Assembly (NCBI GenBank): GCA_038116745.1
Contig: JAYODW010000029.1
Coordinates: 6,323-70,322 of the forward strand
Direction of reading: 5' to 3'
DNA from: JAYODW01 sp038116745
Lineage (GTDB): Bacteria; Pseudomonadota; Gammaproteobacteria; Ga0077536
Length of the DNA: 64,000 nucleotides
Shown: in pieces, positions 16,496 through 25,447 of the stretch
Layout of the letters: each line of letters begins with the position of its first letter
Numbering within the stretch: the stretch's first letter is position 1
Made by a program: the position numbers and the translations under genes
The notes under the pieces: model-generated
What the model was told of the DNA's origin: nothing
The model's database searches: none
What the model saw: the letters and a program-made list of their open reading frames with translations, nothing else

Positions 16496-17458
16496 GTGAG
16501 CGAAATTCTTCACGCGAGCGCGAAACAGTCTGAGGGCGCCACGCTTGCTCGTGTCGAGCCCCAGCTGACCGACCTGCTCGGAATGGTGCGACAAGCGCGG
16601 TTTTTGCCGAACTGGGCAACACGTATGTCTGCCCGGCAGAGCGGGCAGTATCTGTCGCGCTTGCGGGGGCGGGGTATGGATTACGACGAGTCGCGCCCCT
16701 ACCAACCGGGTGATGACATCCGGCATTTCGACTGGCGGGTGACTGCGCGCAGTAGCCGGCCGCACACCAAGACCTTCCGCGAAGAGCGGGAGCGGCCGGT
16801 GTTCTGCTGTGTTGATTACCGCCGCAGCATGTTCTTTGCGACGCAAGGCGTTTTTAAAGCGGTACAGGCCGCCCGACTCGCTGCGTTGCTCAGCTGGCGG
16901 GCAGAGTTGAACGGGGATCGTCTGGGCGGGCTGGTTTTCGGGGAGCAGGAGCATCATGAAGTGCAGCCGCGGCGCGGCCAGGCTGCCACGGCGCGTTGGC
17001 TGAAACAGCTGGTCGCAATGGCGCCTGCCTGCCGCCTGGCGGATCAGTCACCGCAGGCGGCGACCGCGGATACGCTCACCGAGGCTGTCGCGCGCCTTAC
17101 CCGACTGGCTAAACCGGGCAGTCTGGTTTTCATCATCAGCGATTTTCGCGGGCTTGATGATAACGGTCAGAAGCAGCTGGCCCGGTTGGGCCTGCACGCC
17201 GACGTCGCTCTGATTGCCGTTCATGATGCGTTTGAGGCAGCCCTGCCAGAGTTAAGTCAACGGCTGACCGTCGTTGGCGAGGAACGTTGGGTGAGCCTGC
17301 CATCTGTTTCCCGGACCGAACGAGGCGCTTACTCGGCTCGTTTCGAGAGCCGCATGACGCGACTCAAGCAATTCTGCCGTGAGCGTCGGATGCTTTTTGG
17401 CAGCATTACCTCGACGGATGAGCCGTTACAGGGCCTACAGCGGTTGCTCAGTCCATGA
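16496..17458 (+). CDS. DUF58 domain protein (Bat operon)
   Basis: 320-residue cytosolic or membrane-associated DUF58 protein. The hallmark segment is GRGMDYDESRPYQPGDDIRH followed by FDWRVTARSSRPHTKTFREE near residue 57, then a VWA-like fold (FCCVDYRRSMFFATQG, RLGGLVFGEQEH, LVFIISDFRGLDD). DUF58 proteins are encoded beside MoxR ATPases and are thought to be their partners; the reaction is unknown. The GTG at 16496 gives VSEILHASAK and avoids a 128-bp overlap with moxR that the longer frame (from 16343) would need; the ribosome-binding site is weak. Its stop overlaps the next ATG (ATGA), so translation is coupled. Confidence 0.88.
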   Translation: MSEILHASAKQSEGATLARVEPQLTDLLGMVRQARFLPNWATRMSARQSGQYLSRLRGRGMDYDESRPYQPGDDIRHFDWRVTARSSRPHTKTFREERERPVFCCVDYRRSMFFATQGVFKAVQAARLAALLSWRAELNGDRLGGLVFGEQEHHEVQPRRGQAATARWLKQLVAMAPACRLADQSPQAATADTLTEAVARLTRLAKPGSLVFIISDFRGLDDNGQKQLARLGLHADVALIAVHDAFEAALPELSQRLTVVGEERWVSLPSVSRTERGAYSARFESRMTRLKQFCRERRMLFGSITSTDEPLQGLQRLLSP

Positions 17459-17973
17459 ACCCGGAAGATCCCCTAAGTCTGCCGCTTCGGGATATCACCC
17501 TGCCGGCCGATATCGGCTGGTGGCCGCCTGCGCCCGGCTGGTGGGTGCTGCTGACTATCGTCGTGCTTGCGCTCGCCGTCTGGCGAATCTGGCGCTGGCG
17601 CGAGCGGCGGCTTGCCGTTAGGCGCGAGGCTCTGCGCGCGCTCGCGGCTATCGAATTGGATCTGGGCAAAGGGGCGCCCCTGCCGTCCTGCGCGCGCGCC
17701 CTCTCCCGCCTGGTGCGCCAGGTGTTGCTCGCTACGCGGGGACAGGAGGCGGCGAGCCTCAGCGGTGACGGCTATCTCGACGCCATTGCCGCCTGGCGTG
17801 CGGATTCGACCCGCCCAGAAGTCCTGAGACTGGTGCTGAGCGAACTGCCCTACGCTGACACCGCCTCCGAATCGCTGACGCGTCGTTCGCTGGAGGACGT
17901 GATCATCTACCTGCGCCCGGCATTTGCGCGGCTGACTGCAGGTCGTGCCACAGGTTCTGCGACGCATGCTTGA
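17455..17973 (+). CDS. DUF4381 domain membrane protein
   Basis: 172-residue protein with one transmembrane helix near residues 27-45 (PAPGWWVLLTIVVLALAVW) followed by a basic cytoplasmic region (RIWRWRERRLAVRREALRAL) and a helical tail. The N-terminal LPLRDITLPADIGWWPPAPG motif is typical of DUF4381, found only between DUF58 and BatA genes in this operon type. Function is not known; it is presumed to scaffold the MoxR/VWA complex at the inner membrane. The ATG overlaps the DUF58 stop by 4 bp, and its own stop lies inside the start of the BatA gene. Confidence 0.9.
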   Translation: MNPEDPLSLPLRDITLPADIGWWPPAPGWWVLLTIVVLALAVWRIWRWRERRLAVRREALRALAAIELDLGKGAPLPSCARALSRLVRQVLLATRGQEAASLSGDGYLDAIAAWRADSTRPEVLRLVLSELPYADTASESLTRRSLEDVIIYLRPAFARLTAGRATGSATHA

Positions 17974-18967
17974 ATTCGAGTGGCCGTGGCTTCTTCTTTG
18001 TCTACCTTTGCCGTGGATGGTGCGTCGACTGATGCCCCAGGCCGACGGGGAGCGGCAGGCCGCGCTGCAGGTGCCGGCGGTTGGTGATTTCGAGGCGCTG
18101 CAGGTCGGCGCCGTCCGGGTTGCAGGCACGAACGGACGTTTGCTGCTCGCCTGGCTTGGCTGGAGTCTGCTCGTCCTAGGGGCAAGCAGGCCAACCTGGC
18201 TGGGTGAGCCGGTGGAGGTGCCGGTCACCGGCCGCGACCTGATGCTCGCGATCGACCTCTCGGAAAGTATGCGCGAGACGGATTTTGTGCTGGGCGGAGA
18301 TACCGTGGACCGCCTGACCGCGACCAAGGCGGTTGCCAGCGAATTCATCGAACGGCGCGCGGGCGATCGTGTCGGTCTGATTCTCTTCGGGCAGCAGGCT
18401 TATCTGCATGTGCCGCTGACATTCGACAGAACCACCGTCAGGCAACTCATGGATGAAGCCGTGATCGGGATCGCCGGGCGCCAGACCGCGATCGGGGATG
18501 CTCTGGGGCTTGCGGTAAAGCGCCTGCGCGAAGAACAAACGCCGCACAAGGTCCTCATCCTGTTGACCGACGGTCGCAACACGGCAGGCGAAGTAGACCC
18601 GCTACGCGCCGCGGAACTTGCGGCCGAGGCAGAGCTGAAGGTGTACACGGTGGGGATAGGCGCGGATGAAGCCATTCAGCGCGGATTTTTCGGCGCGGTG
18701 CGCGTAAATCCGTCGGCAGACCTGGACGAAGAGACCCTGCGCGCCATAGCACAGAAGACCGGCGGGCGTTATTTCAGAGCTCGCGATACGCAGGAGTTTG
18801 CCGACATCTACCGGGAGCTCGATGCACTGGAACCAGTTGAACAGGAGGGGCAGGTTTTCCGGCCGAGACGGGCTCTGTTTTACTGGCCGGCCGGCGTCGC
18901 GTTCGCGCTATTCTGCCTGTCGCTCCTGATGGCTATCGCTGCAGCACGAGAAGGCCGCCCGACGTGA
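17966..18967 (+). CDS. VWA-domain membrane protein, BatA-like
   Basis: 333-residue protein with two N-terminal hydrophobic segments (EFEWPWLLLCLPLPWMVRRL and GRLLLAWLGWSLLVLGA), a von Willebrand factor A domain with an intact metal-ion site DLSESM near residue 93 plus the later LLTDGRNTAGEVD, and a C-terminal helix (FYWPAGVAFALFCLSLLMA). This is the BatA layout: the VWA domain lies in the periplasm, anchored at both ends. The ATG at 17966 overlaps the DUF4381 stop by 8 bp; a GTG at 17945 is the alternative. It overlaps the next gene through GTGA. Confidence 0.91.
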   Translation: MLEFEWPWLLLCLPLPWMVRRLMPQADGERQAALQVPAVGDFEALQVGAVRVAGTNGRLLLAWLGWSLLVLGASRPTWLGEPVEVPVTGRDLMLAIDLSESMRETDFVLGGDTVDRLTATKAVASEFIERRAGDRVGLILFGQQAYLHVPLTFDRTTVRQLMDEAVIGIAGRQTAIGDALGLAVKRLREEQTPHKVLILLTDGRNTAGEVDPLRAAELAAEAELKVYTVGIGADEAIQRGFFGAVRVNPSADLDEETLRAIAQKTGGRYFRARDTQEFADIYRELDALEPVEQEGQVFRPRRALFYWPAGVAFALFCLSLLMAIAAAREGRPT

Positions 18968-20763
18968 GCGAGATCTTTCACTTTCTGCGGCCTGAGTGGG
19001 TCTGGGGTGGTCCGGCGTGTCTGCTGCTGGTCTGGTGGTATCTACGGCGCCTGCGAGGCGGACTGACGTGGAAGCGCATTGTTGATCCGGCACTGCTGCC
19101 CTATCTCACGCGTGAACAGCCTGGCGCACGCACCTATCAGCTGAAACTCGGGCTGTACGGGTTGACTACACTGACCCTGCTGGCGCTCGCCGGGCCGACC
19201 TGGGAACGCCTGCCTACGCCGGTATTCCGCCAACAGTCTGCTGTCGTGATTGCTTTGGATCTCTCCGCTTCGATGAATGCGCAGGATGTCAAACCCTCAC
19301 GTTTGGAGAGAGCTAAATTCGCTATCAGCGACCTGCTGGCAGCGCGCCAGGATGGTCAGACTGCTCTGATTGTCTACGCTGCACAAAGTTTTGTGGTCAC
19401 CCCGCTGACTGACGACCGTACGACTCTACAGGCACAGCTATTGGGGTTGGACACCGGCATCATGCCGCGTCAGGGCAGCGAACCGACCCAGGCCCTGACG
19501 CTGGCCGCCAGCCTGCTGCGGCAGGCCGGGCTGCCGGCAGGAGATGTGCTCCTGGTGACAGATGGCGCAGCTTCCGCAGCCCTGGAACAGTCCGCCGCCA
19601 TAGCGGCCGAACACGGACTGCGCGTCAGCATTCTCGCCGTCGGCACCCCGCAGGGCGCCCCGGTTCCGGGTGCCGACGGCGGGTTCATGAAACAGGCCGA
19701 TGGCACGCTGGTGATGAGCCGGCTGGAGTCCAGCGGCCTCGCCAGGCTGGCGCAGGCGTCCGGTGGGCGCTTGGTGCGAGCTGACAGCGCGGGATTCGAC
19801 CCGGGGCGACTGCTGGCCGCGACGCCCAGCCCCGGCCAGGTAGTGGAAGACATCAACGGGCTTCACTCTGACCAGTGGCAGGACCAGGGGGTATGGCTCC
19901 TGCTCCCGGTTCTGGCCCTGACCCTCTGGGGTTTCCGCCGCGGCCTCATGTTCTGTCTGCCCCTGCTTTGCCTGCCTTTGCTCAGTCCTCCGGTCCAAGC
20001 CGGCTGGTGGCAGACGCAAGACCAGCGTGGCGCGGCAGCGTTCAGGGAAGGCAATTTCCCGGAGGCGGCCGCCAGTTTCGAAGATCCGGCGTGGCGCGCG
20101 AGCGCGCAATACCGGGCCGGCGACTTTGAGCAGGCGCTGCAGAACTACGCGGAGCAGAACAATGCGGTCGGTAACTACAACCGCGGCAATGCCCTCGCCC
20201 GCCTGGGACGCTATGAAGAAGCTATCGCGGCCTACACCAGGGCGCTGGATGAAGCGCCCGAGCATGCGGACGCCCTGCATAACAAGGCCTTGCTGGAGGA
20301 GCTGCTGAAGCAGCAGTCAGAGTCCCAGGAGGACAACCAGTCAAAGCAGAGTGATGAGGAGGAAACCGAGCCCACTGAAGGCGAAAATAACGAACAGCAG
20401 GGCAGCTCCAGCGAGGAGAACGACAGCGGGGAACAGCAGAGTTCCAGAAATGGCGATGAGCAGGGACAGCCCGACGACAGCGCCGACCAGCAGGAGAACG
20501 CTCCGAGCGAACCCGAGGAACAGAGCAAACCAGAAGAGCAGCGCCAGGGCAATGACGAGGAGAGCGGTGATAACGCCCAGGAAAACAGCGCCGCGGAGCG
20601 AGCCGAGAGCATGGAAGACGAGACTGAGGCTGAACGCGCACAGGCGACCGAGCAGTGGCTGCGACAGATCCCGGACGATCCTTCCGGCCTGCTGCGTCGC
20701 AAGTTCCTCTACCTGTACAAAAAGCGCTACGGCAACGAAACCTACTCTGGAGACCAGTGGTGA
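18964..20763 (+). CDS. Fused BatB/BatC-like protein: VWA domain, TPR repeats, acidic low-complexity tail
   Basis: 599-residue protein. Two N-terminal membrane segments precede a VWA domain with metal-ion site DLSASMNAQD near residue 100 and VTDGAASAALEQ near 198. Another membrane pass (LLLPVLALTLWGFRRGLMF, then LPLLCLPLLSPPVQAGW) is followed by TPR-type helices (ASAQYRAGDFEQALQNYAEQ, GNALARLGRYEEAIAAYTRA) at about 375-440. Residues 450-560 are rich in E, Q, S, N and D. The protein ends with an ordered motif (EQWLRQIPDDPSGLLRRKFL) shared by BatC-type proteins. It thus joins BatB and BatC. GTG start overlapping the BatA stop (GTGA). Confidence 0.92.
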   Translation: MSEIFHFLRPEWVWGGPACLLLVWWYLRRLRGGLTWKRIVDPALLPYLTREQPGARTYQLKLGLYGLTTLTLLALAGPTWERLPTPVFRQQSAVVIALDLSASMNAQDVKPSRLERAKFAISDLLAARQDGQTALIVYAAQSFVVTPLTDDRTTLQAQLLGLDTGIMPRQGSEPTQALTLAASLLRQAGLPAGDVLLVTDGAASAALEQSAAIAAEHGLRVSILAVGTPQGAPVPGADGGFMKQADGTLVMSRLESSGLARLAQASGGRLVRADSAGFDPGRLLAATPSPGQVVEDINGLHSDQWQDQGVWLLLPVLALTLWGFRRGLMFCLPLLCLPLLSPPVQAGWWQTQDQRGAAAFREGNFPEAAASFEDPAWRASAQYRAGDFEQALQNYAEQNNAVGNYNRGNALARLGRYEEAIAAYTRALDEAPEHADALHNKALLEELLKQQSESQEDNQSKQSDEEETEPTEGENNEQQGSSSEENDSGEQQSSRNGDEQGQPDDSADQQENAPSEPEEQSKPEEQRQGNDEESGDNAQENSAAERAESMEDETEAERAQATEQWLRQIPDDPSGLLRRKFLYLYKKRYGNETYSGDQW

Positions 20764-22532
20764 TACCCGCGAGCTATCTTCAACCTCTTCCTTTGGCCTC
20801 AGCGCCGCGCATGACACGCCTGTGGCGCGTGATGCTGCTGCTTTCCCTGTTGCTGTCCCTTGCGAACGCGTGGGCGGAGATCGAAATCGACATTTCGCCT
20901 GAACCTGCCGTGGTGAATGAATCCTGCCACGTGCGTTTCAGAGTTATTGGCGGCGCGTCTGGAGAGCCAGATTTCGCTGCACTGGAAAAAGACTTTGAAA
21001 TCCTGGGACGGAATCAACAGACCTCAATCAACTGGATCAATGGGCGCAGTCAGCGCACCAGCACCTGGGCGCTGGACGTCATTCCGCGACGCAGCGGCAA
21101 CCTCGAAATTCCGGCGATTGCTTTCGGGCAGGAGATGAGCTCCGCACGCACGCTGCGCGTGAATGAACAGAGCTCCTCAGTGCAGACAGCTCAACCGGAC
21201 ATCCTGCTGCGGGTCGATGCGACCCCGGAATCGCCATACGTGCAGCAGCAGTTGATATTTACTATCCGTCTGCTCCATCGTGTAGAGCTCTCGAGCCCGC
21301 GATTTTCGTCGCTCAGCACCAACCTTGATGCTGTGGTCAAACCACTCGGAGACGGGCGGCAATACACCGAAAAGCTGAACGGCCTGAGCTACGACGCGTA
21401 TGAGCAACGCTACGCCATTTTTCCGCAGGAGAGCGGTCTGCTCCGCATCGATCCGATTGTGCTCACGACGCAGATAGTCAGGGGACGGCGTTCGTTTTTC
21501 GATCCATTTTCGCAGAACGTACAGACACGTCGGGTTCAGTCGCGCGCGGTCGAGGTCGATATCCGCCCGGTTCCTGAGGCGTATCCTCGCGATGCGGCGT
21601 GGCTGCCGGCGCGCAGTGTGAAACTTCACGAGGAATGGGAGCCAGACAGCGCATCGCTCGAATCCGGGACTCCCCTTGCCCGCACCGTTTTCCTGTGGGC
21701 AGATGGGCTGATCTCCGGTCAGTTGCCGGAAGTCACACCGGAATTCCCCGCCGAGCTGAAGGCCTATCCCGATCAAGCGCAGACGAACGAGCAGGCCACC
21801 GCCAGCGGCTTCACGGCAGTGCGCCAGCAGAAATTTGCCCTTTTAAGCGACGCCGGCGGGAAACGGCGCTTCCCTGCCCTGTCAGTTCCCTGGTGGAATG
21901 TGGCGACCGATTCGCTCGAGTCGGCGCTGCTGCCGGAGCGGACTGTCGATTTTATTCTCCCGGCACAGCCCGGGGCAGTAATGGCTGAGCCAGGCGGTAC
22001 CGAAAAATCGCCGCCCTCTCAATCCTTTGAACAGCCTGCTGACATGCAAAATCCTGCGCCTCGAGCCGCTGATTGGCGCCTGGTGAGCGGACTGCTCCTG
22101 GCACTGTGGCTGATGACGCTGCTGCTCTGGGGCGGTAGCTACCTCCATCGTCGGCGCGCGCGCGGCGCCGCGCCTTCAGAGTCCCCTCGTGCGGTGTCCG
22201 TGTCCGCATCAGCAAAGCAGGTAGTACGCGCCTGTCGGGAAAATCAACCGCGAGCTGCTGTCGACGCACTGCTGGTCTGGTCAAGCGCAGCGCTGCCTGC
22301 GACTCACTCGAGCCACGCGCCCAGCCTGACCGAGGTGGCGCGGCAGACAGCCGGTAGCCCCCTGAGTGCTGCGATTCATGAACTCGAGGCAGTCCTCTAC
22401 GGCAACAGCCAAACTGAGTGGGACGGTGGCGATCTGGCCGCGGCAGTCAGCCAGTATTCAGCTGCACCCCCAACCGGCGAAGTGCTACCAGGCGGGTCTT
22501 TGCCGCCGCTCTTCAAATTTGCGGAAAACTGA
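20760..22532 (+). CDS. BatD-like protein (oxygen tolerance/BatD family)
   Basis: About 590 residues. A signal sequence (RMTRLWRVMLLLSLLLSLAN, cleavage near AWAEIEID) leads into beta-rich periplasmic domains with family segments (LEKDFEILGRNQQTSINWIN near residue 78, YPDQAQTNEQATASGFTAVR), then a transmembrane helix (LVSGLLLALWLMTLLLWG) and a cytoplasmic helical tail of about 130 residues. The GTG at 20760 overlaps the upstream stop (GTGA) and has a GGAGA ribosome-binding site; the ATG at 20811 (MTRLWRV) is the alternative and starts closer to the signal helix. It closes the operon; 113 bp of AT-rich sequence follow. Confidence 0.88.
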   Translation: MIPASYLQPLPLASAPRMTRLWRVMLLLSLLLSLANAWAEIEIDISPEPAVVNESCHVRFRVIGGASGEPDFAALEKDFEILGRNQQTSINWINGRSQRTSTWALDVIPRRSGNLEIPAIAFGQEMSSARTLRVNEQSSSVQTAQPDILLRVDATPESPYVQQQLIFTIRLLHRVELSSPRFSSLSTNLDAVVKPLGDGRQYTEKLNGLSYDAYEQRYAIFPQESGLLRIDPIVLTTQIVRGRRSFFDPFSQNVQTRRVQSRAVEVDIRPVPEAYPRDAAWLPARSVKLHEEWEPDSASLESGTPLARTVFLWADGLISGQLPEVTPEFPAELKAYPDQAQTNEQATASGFTAVRQQKFALLSDAGGKRRFPALSVPWWNVATDSLESALLPERTVDFILPAQPGAVMAEPGGTEKSPPSQSFEQPADMQNPAPRAADWRLVSGLLLALWLMTLLLWGGSYLHRRRARGAAPSESPRAVSVSASAKQVVRACRENQPRAAVDALLVWSSAALPATHSSHAPSLTEVARQTAGSPLSAAIHELEAVLYGNSQTEWDGGDLAAAVSQYSAAPPTGEVLPGGSLPPLFKFAEN

Positions 22533-22536
22533 AACA

Positions 22537-22553
22537 AATTTATTAAATAAATT
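22537..22553. promoter_or_regulatory. AT-rich inverted repeat upstream of the GGDEF/EAL gene
   Basis: AATTTAT (22537-22543) and ATAAATT (22547-22553) form a 7-bp perfect repeat with a TAA centre, directly after the BatD stop. The 113-bp gap is the most AT-rich stretch nearby and has a T8 run at about 22578. It may hold the promoter and an operator for the signalling gene, or a weak terminator; no clear -35/-10 pair was fixed. Confidence 0.4.
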
Positions 22554-22645
22554 CTGTAACATGTTCTAGTAATGAGGTTTTTTTTGCGCTAAATTTCTCT
22601 CCATCTCAGTAGCCTGACCTCGAGCAGGGCATCAGGAGTCCGCCA

Positions 22646-24832
22646 ATGAATTCTGCCGCCGCAGTCCTTGCCGTTGATGACAACGCCACCATCCGCAAAG
22701 CGATCTCCATGCGCCTGGCAGCCAAGGGCTACCAGGTTGATACGGCTAACGATGGTGTTGAGGCGCTGCGCAAGATTGCGCGACAGAACTTCGATCTCGT
22801 GATTCTCGATCTACAGATGCCAGGGATCGGCGGAGATGAAGTCCTGCGACGGGTACGGGAAACCTTCACTGCAGTTGAGTTGCCCGTCATCATGCTGACG
22901 GCCAACAGCGACAAGCTCAGCATCAATCGTAGCCTGGAACTCGGTGCCAATGATTACATCGTCAAACCCGGCGACTTACCTATTCTTCTCGCCCGGATCC
23001 GGACTCAGCTCGCCCTGAAAGAAAGCGTTGCCCGACTGAAGGATCAGTGTGATCTCATCGGAGAGGTCGTGGGCGATATGAAGAGTGCCGATGCCCCTGG
23101 CGGGACGCGTTCGACCGGCGACGTGCGGGAATTTATCAGCGCGATATCAAACGCGGAGCGCGTGCCCTTCGATGTCCTGCACGACAACACGCCGATGACC
23201 TGCTTTGCGCTGAACGCTGAGGGTACGGTCATTCACGCTAACCGATTCGGCGCAAACTGTCTGGGATACACCTGCGAGGAGCTTGTCGACAAACATGTTC
23301 TTGAGCTCTATGCGCTCGAGGATCGAATGCTTGGCCAGGAACAGATTGACGCTGTATTCGACAAACCAGGGCGCGTGCGGACCTGGGAGATCCGACATCT
23401 GAAGCAATCCGGCGAAAGCATCTGGATGCGCAACACCGCCCGCGCTGTAGAGCATGCCGGGCGCCTGATGATGCTGGTGACCTGTGAGGACATCAACGAG
23501 CGCTATGAGCTGACTGAGCGGCTTGCATTCCAGGCCAGCCATGATGAGCTGACGGGCTTCCCGAATCGAAAAACGCTGGAGAAACGACTCGCTCGGGTGC
23601 TGGATAGCGCCCACGCTGAAAACACCGAACACGCACTGGCTCTGATTGACGTTGACCAGTTCAAGTTCGTCAACGATGCGTGCGGCCATGGCGCCGGGGA
23701 CGAACTGCTCCGGCAGGTGGCGCACCTGCTCAGAACGGTCGTTCGAAAGCGGGACACCATAGCCCGCATCGGCGCGGACGAATTTGCCGTCCTGATCGAA
23801 GACTGCCCGGTCACCGCCGCCTATTCCACCTGTGAGGCTTTGCGGCGCGCGATTGAAGAGTTTGCATTCGAGGTTACCGGTGAACCACTGAATATTTCAG
23901 TCAGCATCGGGATAGTGCCAATTACCGCCGCCTGTGAGGACGCGAGTGCGGTCCTGAGTATGGCCGACACCGCGTGTTATGCCGCGAAAGACTCCGGGCG
24001 CAATCGCACACACGTTTATCAGCCGGACAATGTTGTGCTGGCGGAACAGCACGGCGCGCTGCGTTGGCTTGGACGAATAAATCGCGCCATCAGCGAAAAT
24101 CGATTCACACTCGCGCTCCAGCCGATCTGTCCGGTCGCTAAGGACCGGTTTGAGGCCCATTACGAAATCCTTCTGCGCATGCGCGACGAACATGGCGGCG
24201 TGGTGCTTCCGGGAGAATTTCTGCCAGCTGCCGAGCGCTACAGCATCACCGATAAGCTTGATCGTTGGGTGGTCGGCGCTTTGTTTGATTGGCTCGAGCA
24301 GCATCCGGAGCGCCAGTCTGCGCTGGGGCTGTGCTGCATTAATCTATCCGGCCAGTCCATTGGGAACGATGACGTGCTGAAGTTCATTCTCGAACAGCTG
24401 CGGCGGCGCGTCACGGAGCCTGAAAAAATATGTTTTGAAATAACGGAAACCGCGGCCATTGCAGATCTCGCTCAGGCTAACCGCTTCATTCAGAACATCA
24501 AGGATCAGGGCTGCCGTTTCGCGCTGGACGATTTCGGCACCGGGTTCTCTTCGTTTACGTATCTGAAGCAGCTGCCGGTCGACTATCTCAAGATTGACGG
24601 CTCTTTTGTGCGGGACATCGCATCAGATTCCACAGATCTGGCGATGGTGCGGTCGATCAATGAAGTCGGGCATGTCCTCGGGAAACAGACCATTGCCGAG
24701 TTCGTTGAGAATACGCAGACCCTTGAGTTGCTGCGCTCTGTCGGGGTGGATTTTGCGCAGGGCTATCACCTCGGACGTCCTGCACCGATCGATTCTTATT
24801 TCAACGACTCGGAGATTGCCGCCAGCGCGTAG
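22646..24832 (+). CDS. REC-PAS-GGDEF-EAL cyclic-di-GMP signalling protein
   Basis: 728-residue cytoplasmic response regulator. The REC domain has acidic residues D11/D12, phospho-acceptor D55 (LVILDLQMPG) and K107 (YIVKPGD). A PAS domain spans about 175-290 (FALNAEGTVIHANRFGANCL, then CEDINERYEL). The GGDEF domain at about 300-455 has a changed active-site motif, GADEF (376-380), with upstream DVDQFKFVND intact. The EAL domain at about 475-715 has EIL (507-509) for EAL, INLS, EITET, DDFGTG (628-633) and LKIDG, so its metal ligands look complete. It likely hydrolyses c-di-GMP under control of phosphorylation and the PAS ligand, with the GGDEF part weak or regulatory (inference). No cognate histidine kinase is in the window. 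Confidence 0.95.
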   Translation: MNSAAAVLAVDDNATIRKAISMRLAAKGYQVDTANDGVEALRKIARQNFDLVILDLQMPGIGGDEVLRRVRETFTAVELPVIMLTANSDKLSINRSLELGANDYIVKPGDLPILLARIRTQLALKESVARLKDQCDLIGEVVGDMKSADAPGGTRSTGDVREFISAISNAERVPFDVLHDNTPMTCFALNAEGTVIHANRFGANCLGYTCEELVDKHVLELYALEDRMLGQEQIDAVFDKPGRVRTWEIRHLKQSGESIWMRNTARAVEHAGRLMMLVTCEDINERYELTERLAFQASHDELTGFPNRKTLEKRLARVLDSAHAENTEHALALIDVDQFKFVNDACGHGAGDELLRQVAHLLRTVVRKRDTIARIGADEFAVLIEDCPVTAAYSTCEALRRAIEEFAFEVTGEPLNISVSIGIVPITAACEDASAVLSMADTACYAAKDSGRNRTHVYQPDNVVLAEQHGALRWLGRINRAISENRFTLALQPICPVAKDRFEAHYEILLRMRDEHGGVVLPGEFLPAAERYSITDKLDRWVVGALFDWLEQHPERQSALGLCCINLSGQSIGNDDVLKFILEQLRRRVTEPEKICFEITETAAIADLAQANRFIQNIKDQGCRFALDDFGTGFSSFTYLKQLPVDYLKIDGSFVRDIASDSTDLAMVRSINEVGHVLGKQTIAEFVENTQTLELLRSVGVDFAQGYHLGRPAPIDSYFNDSEIAASA

Positions 24833-24856
24833 CGCTCAACTGGCTTCTCGCGGCGC

Positions 24857-25447
24857 TCAGCGGTTGTTTAGAGCCCGCAGCGCCTCGGGCGTATCGATGT
24901 CCAGAAGCACCCCAGGGTCGAGGCATTCCACGCGGACTACTCGGTTCGGGTCGCGAAGGACGACCTCCCGGGCGCCGCGGTCCCCGCTCAGGCGCGATAG
25001 CTCTGGAAAAACAGTCCGGGAAAACCCGACCGGGTGCCCGTCGTGACCCGAATACGTCGGCACGACAATCTCTCCTCCCGATCTCAGAGAAGCCACCACC
25101 CGGTACACGGTTCCGTTTGATAACATCGGCATATCAGCCAGTGCCAGCACGCAGGCTCCGGCTTCCCTGACCGCTGCGATGCCGCATCGCAGGCTGTGCC
25201 CCATCCCCAATGCCGCGTCAGGGCAAAGGCAGATATCCAGTCCAGCCTGCGTGAAAAGTTCGCTGATGGCGCGCTGTCCATGCCCCACAACAACCACGAG
25301 TCGGTCTATCCAGGGCAGAAGATTCTTCGCCGCGCGCACTCCCAGAGGGGTCCCGTCAGCAAGCGGGGCCAGAAGTTTGTTACTGCCAAAGCGGGACGAT
25401 GCACCGGCAGCCAGAAGTACCCCTGCTACTTCCAGATCATCTGACAT
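24857..25447 (-). CDS. MobA/MocA-like nucleotidyltransferase (molybdenum cofactor cytidylyltransferase type)
   Basis: 196-residue NTP transferase: GVLLAAGASSRFGSNKLLAP at residues 9-28 is the nucleotide-binding loop, LALADMPMLSNG near 101 the metal/nucleotide motif, followed by PTYSGHDGHPVGFS and LDIDTPEAL. This pattern fits MocA, which joins CTP to molybdopterin-Mo for xanthine-dehydrogenase-type enzymes. The pairing with xdhC (ORFs overlap by 11 bp) supports that role; no molybdenum hydroxylase gene is in the window, so the client enzyme is encoded elsewhere. Convergent with the c-di-GMP gene, with a 24-bp gap. Confidence 0.87.
   Translation of the reverse strand: MSDDLEVAGVLLAAGASSRFGSNKLLAPLADGTPLGVRAAKNLLPWIDRLVVVVGHGQRAISELFTQAGLDICLCPDAALGMGHSLRCGIAAVREAGACVLALADMPMLSNGTVYRVVASLRSGGEIVVPTYSGHDGHPVGFSRTVFPELSRLSGDRGAREVVLRDPNRVVRVECLDPGVLLDIDTPEALRALNNR

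Noticed and set aside
20351..20902. Overlapping ORFs in the low-complexity tail of the BatB/C gene
   Set aside because: Repetitive Glu/Gln/Ser codons open other frames on both strands; these frames have no domain and the VWA-TPR frame is continuous.
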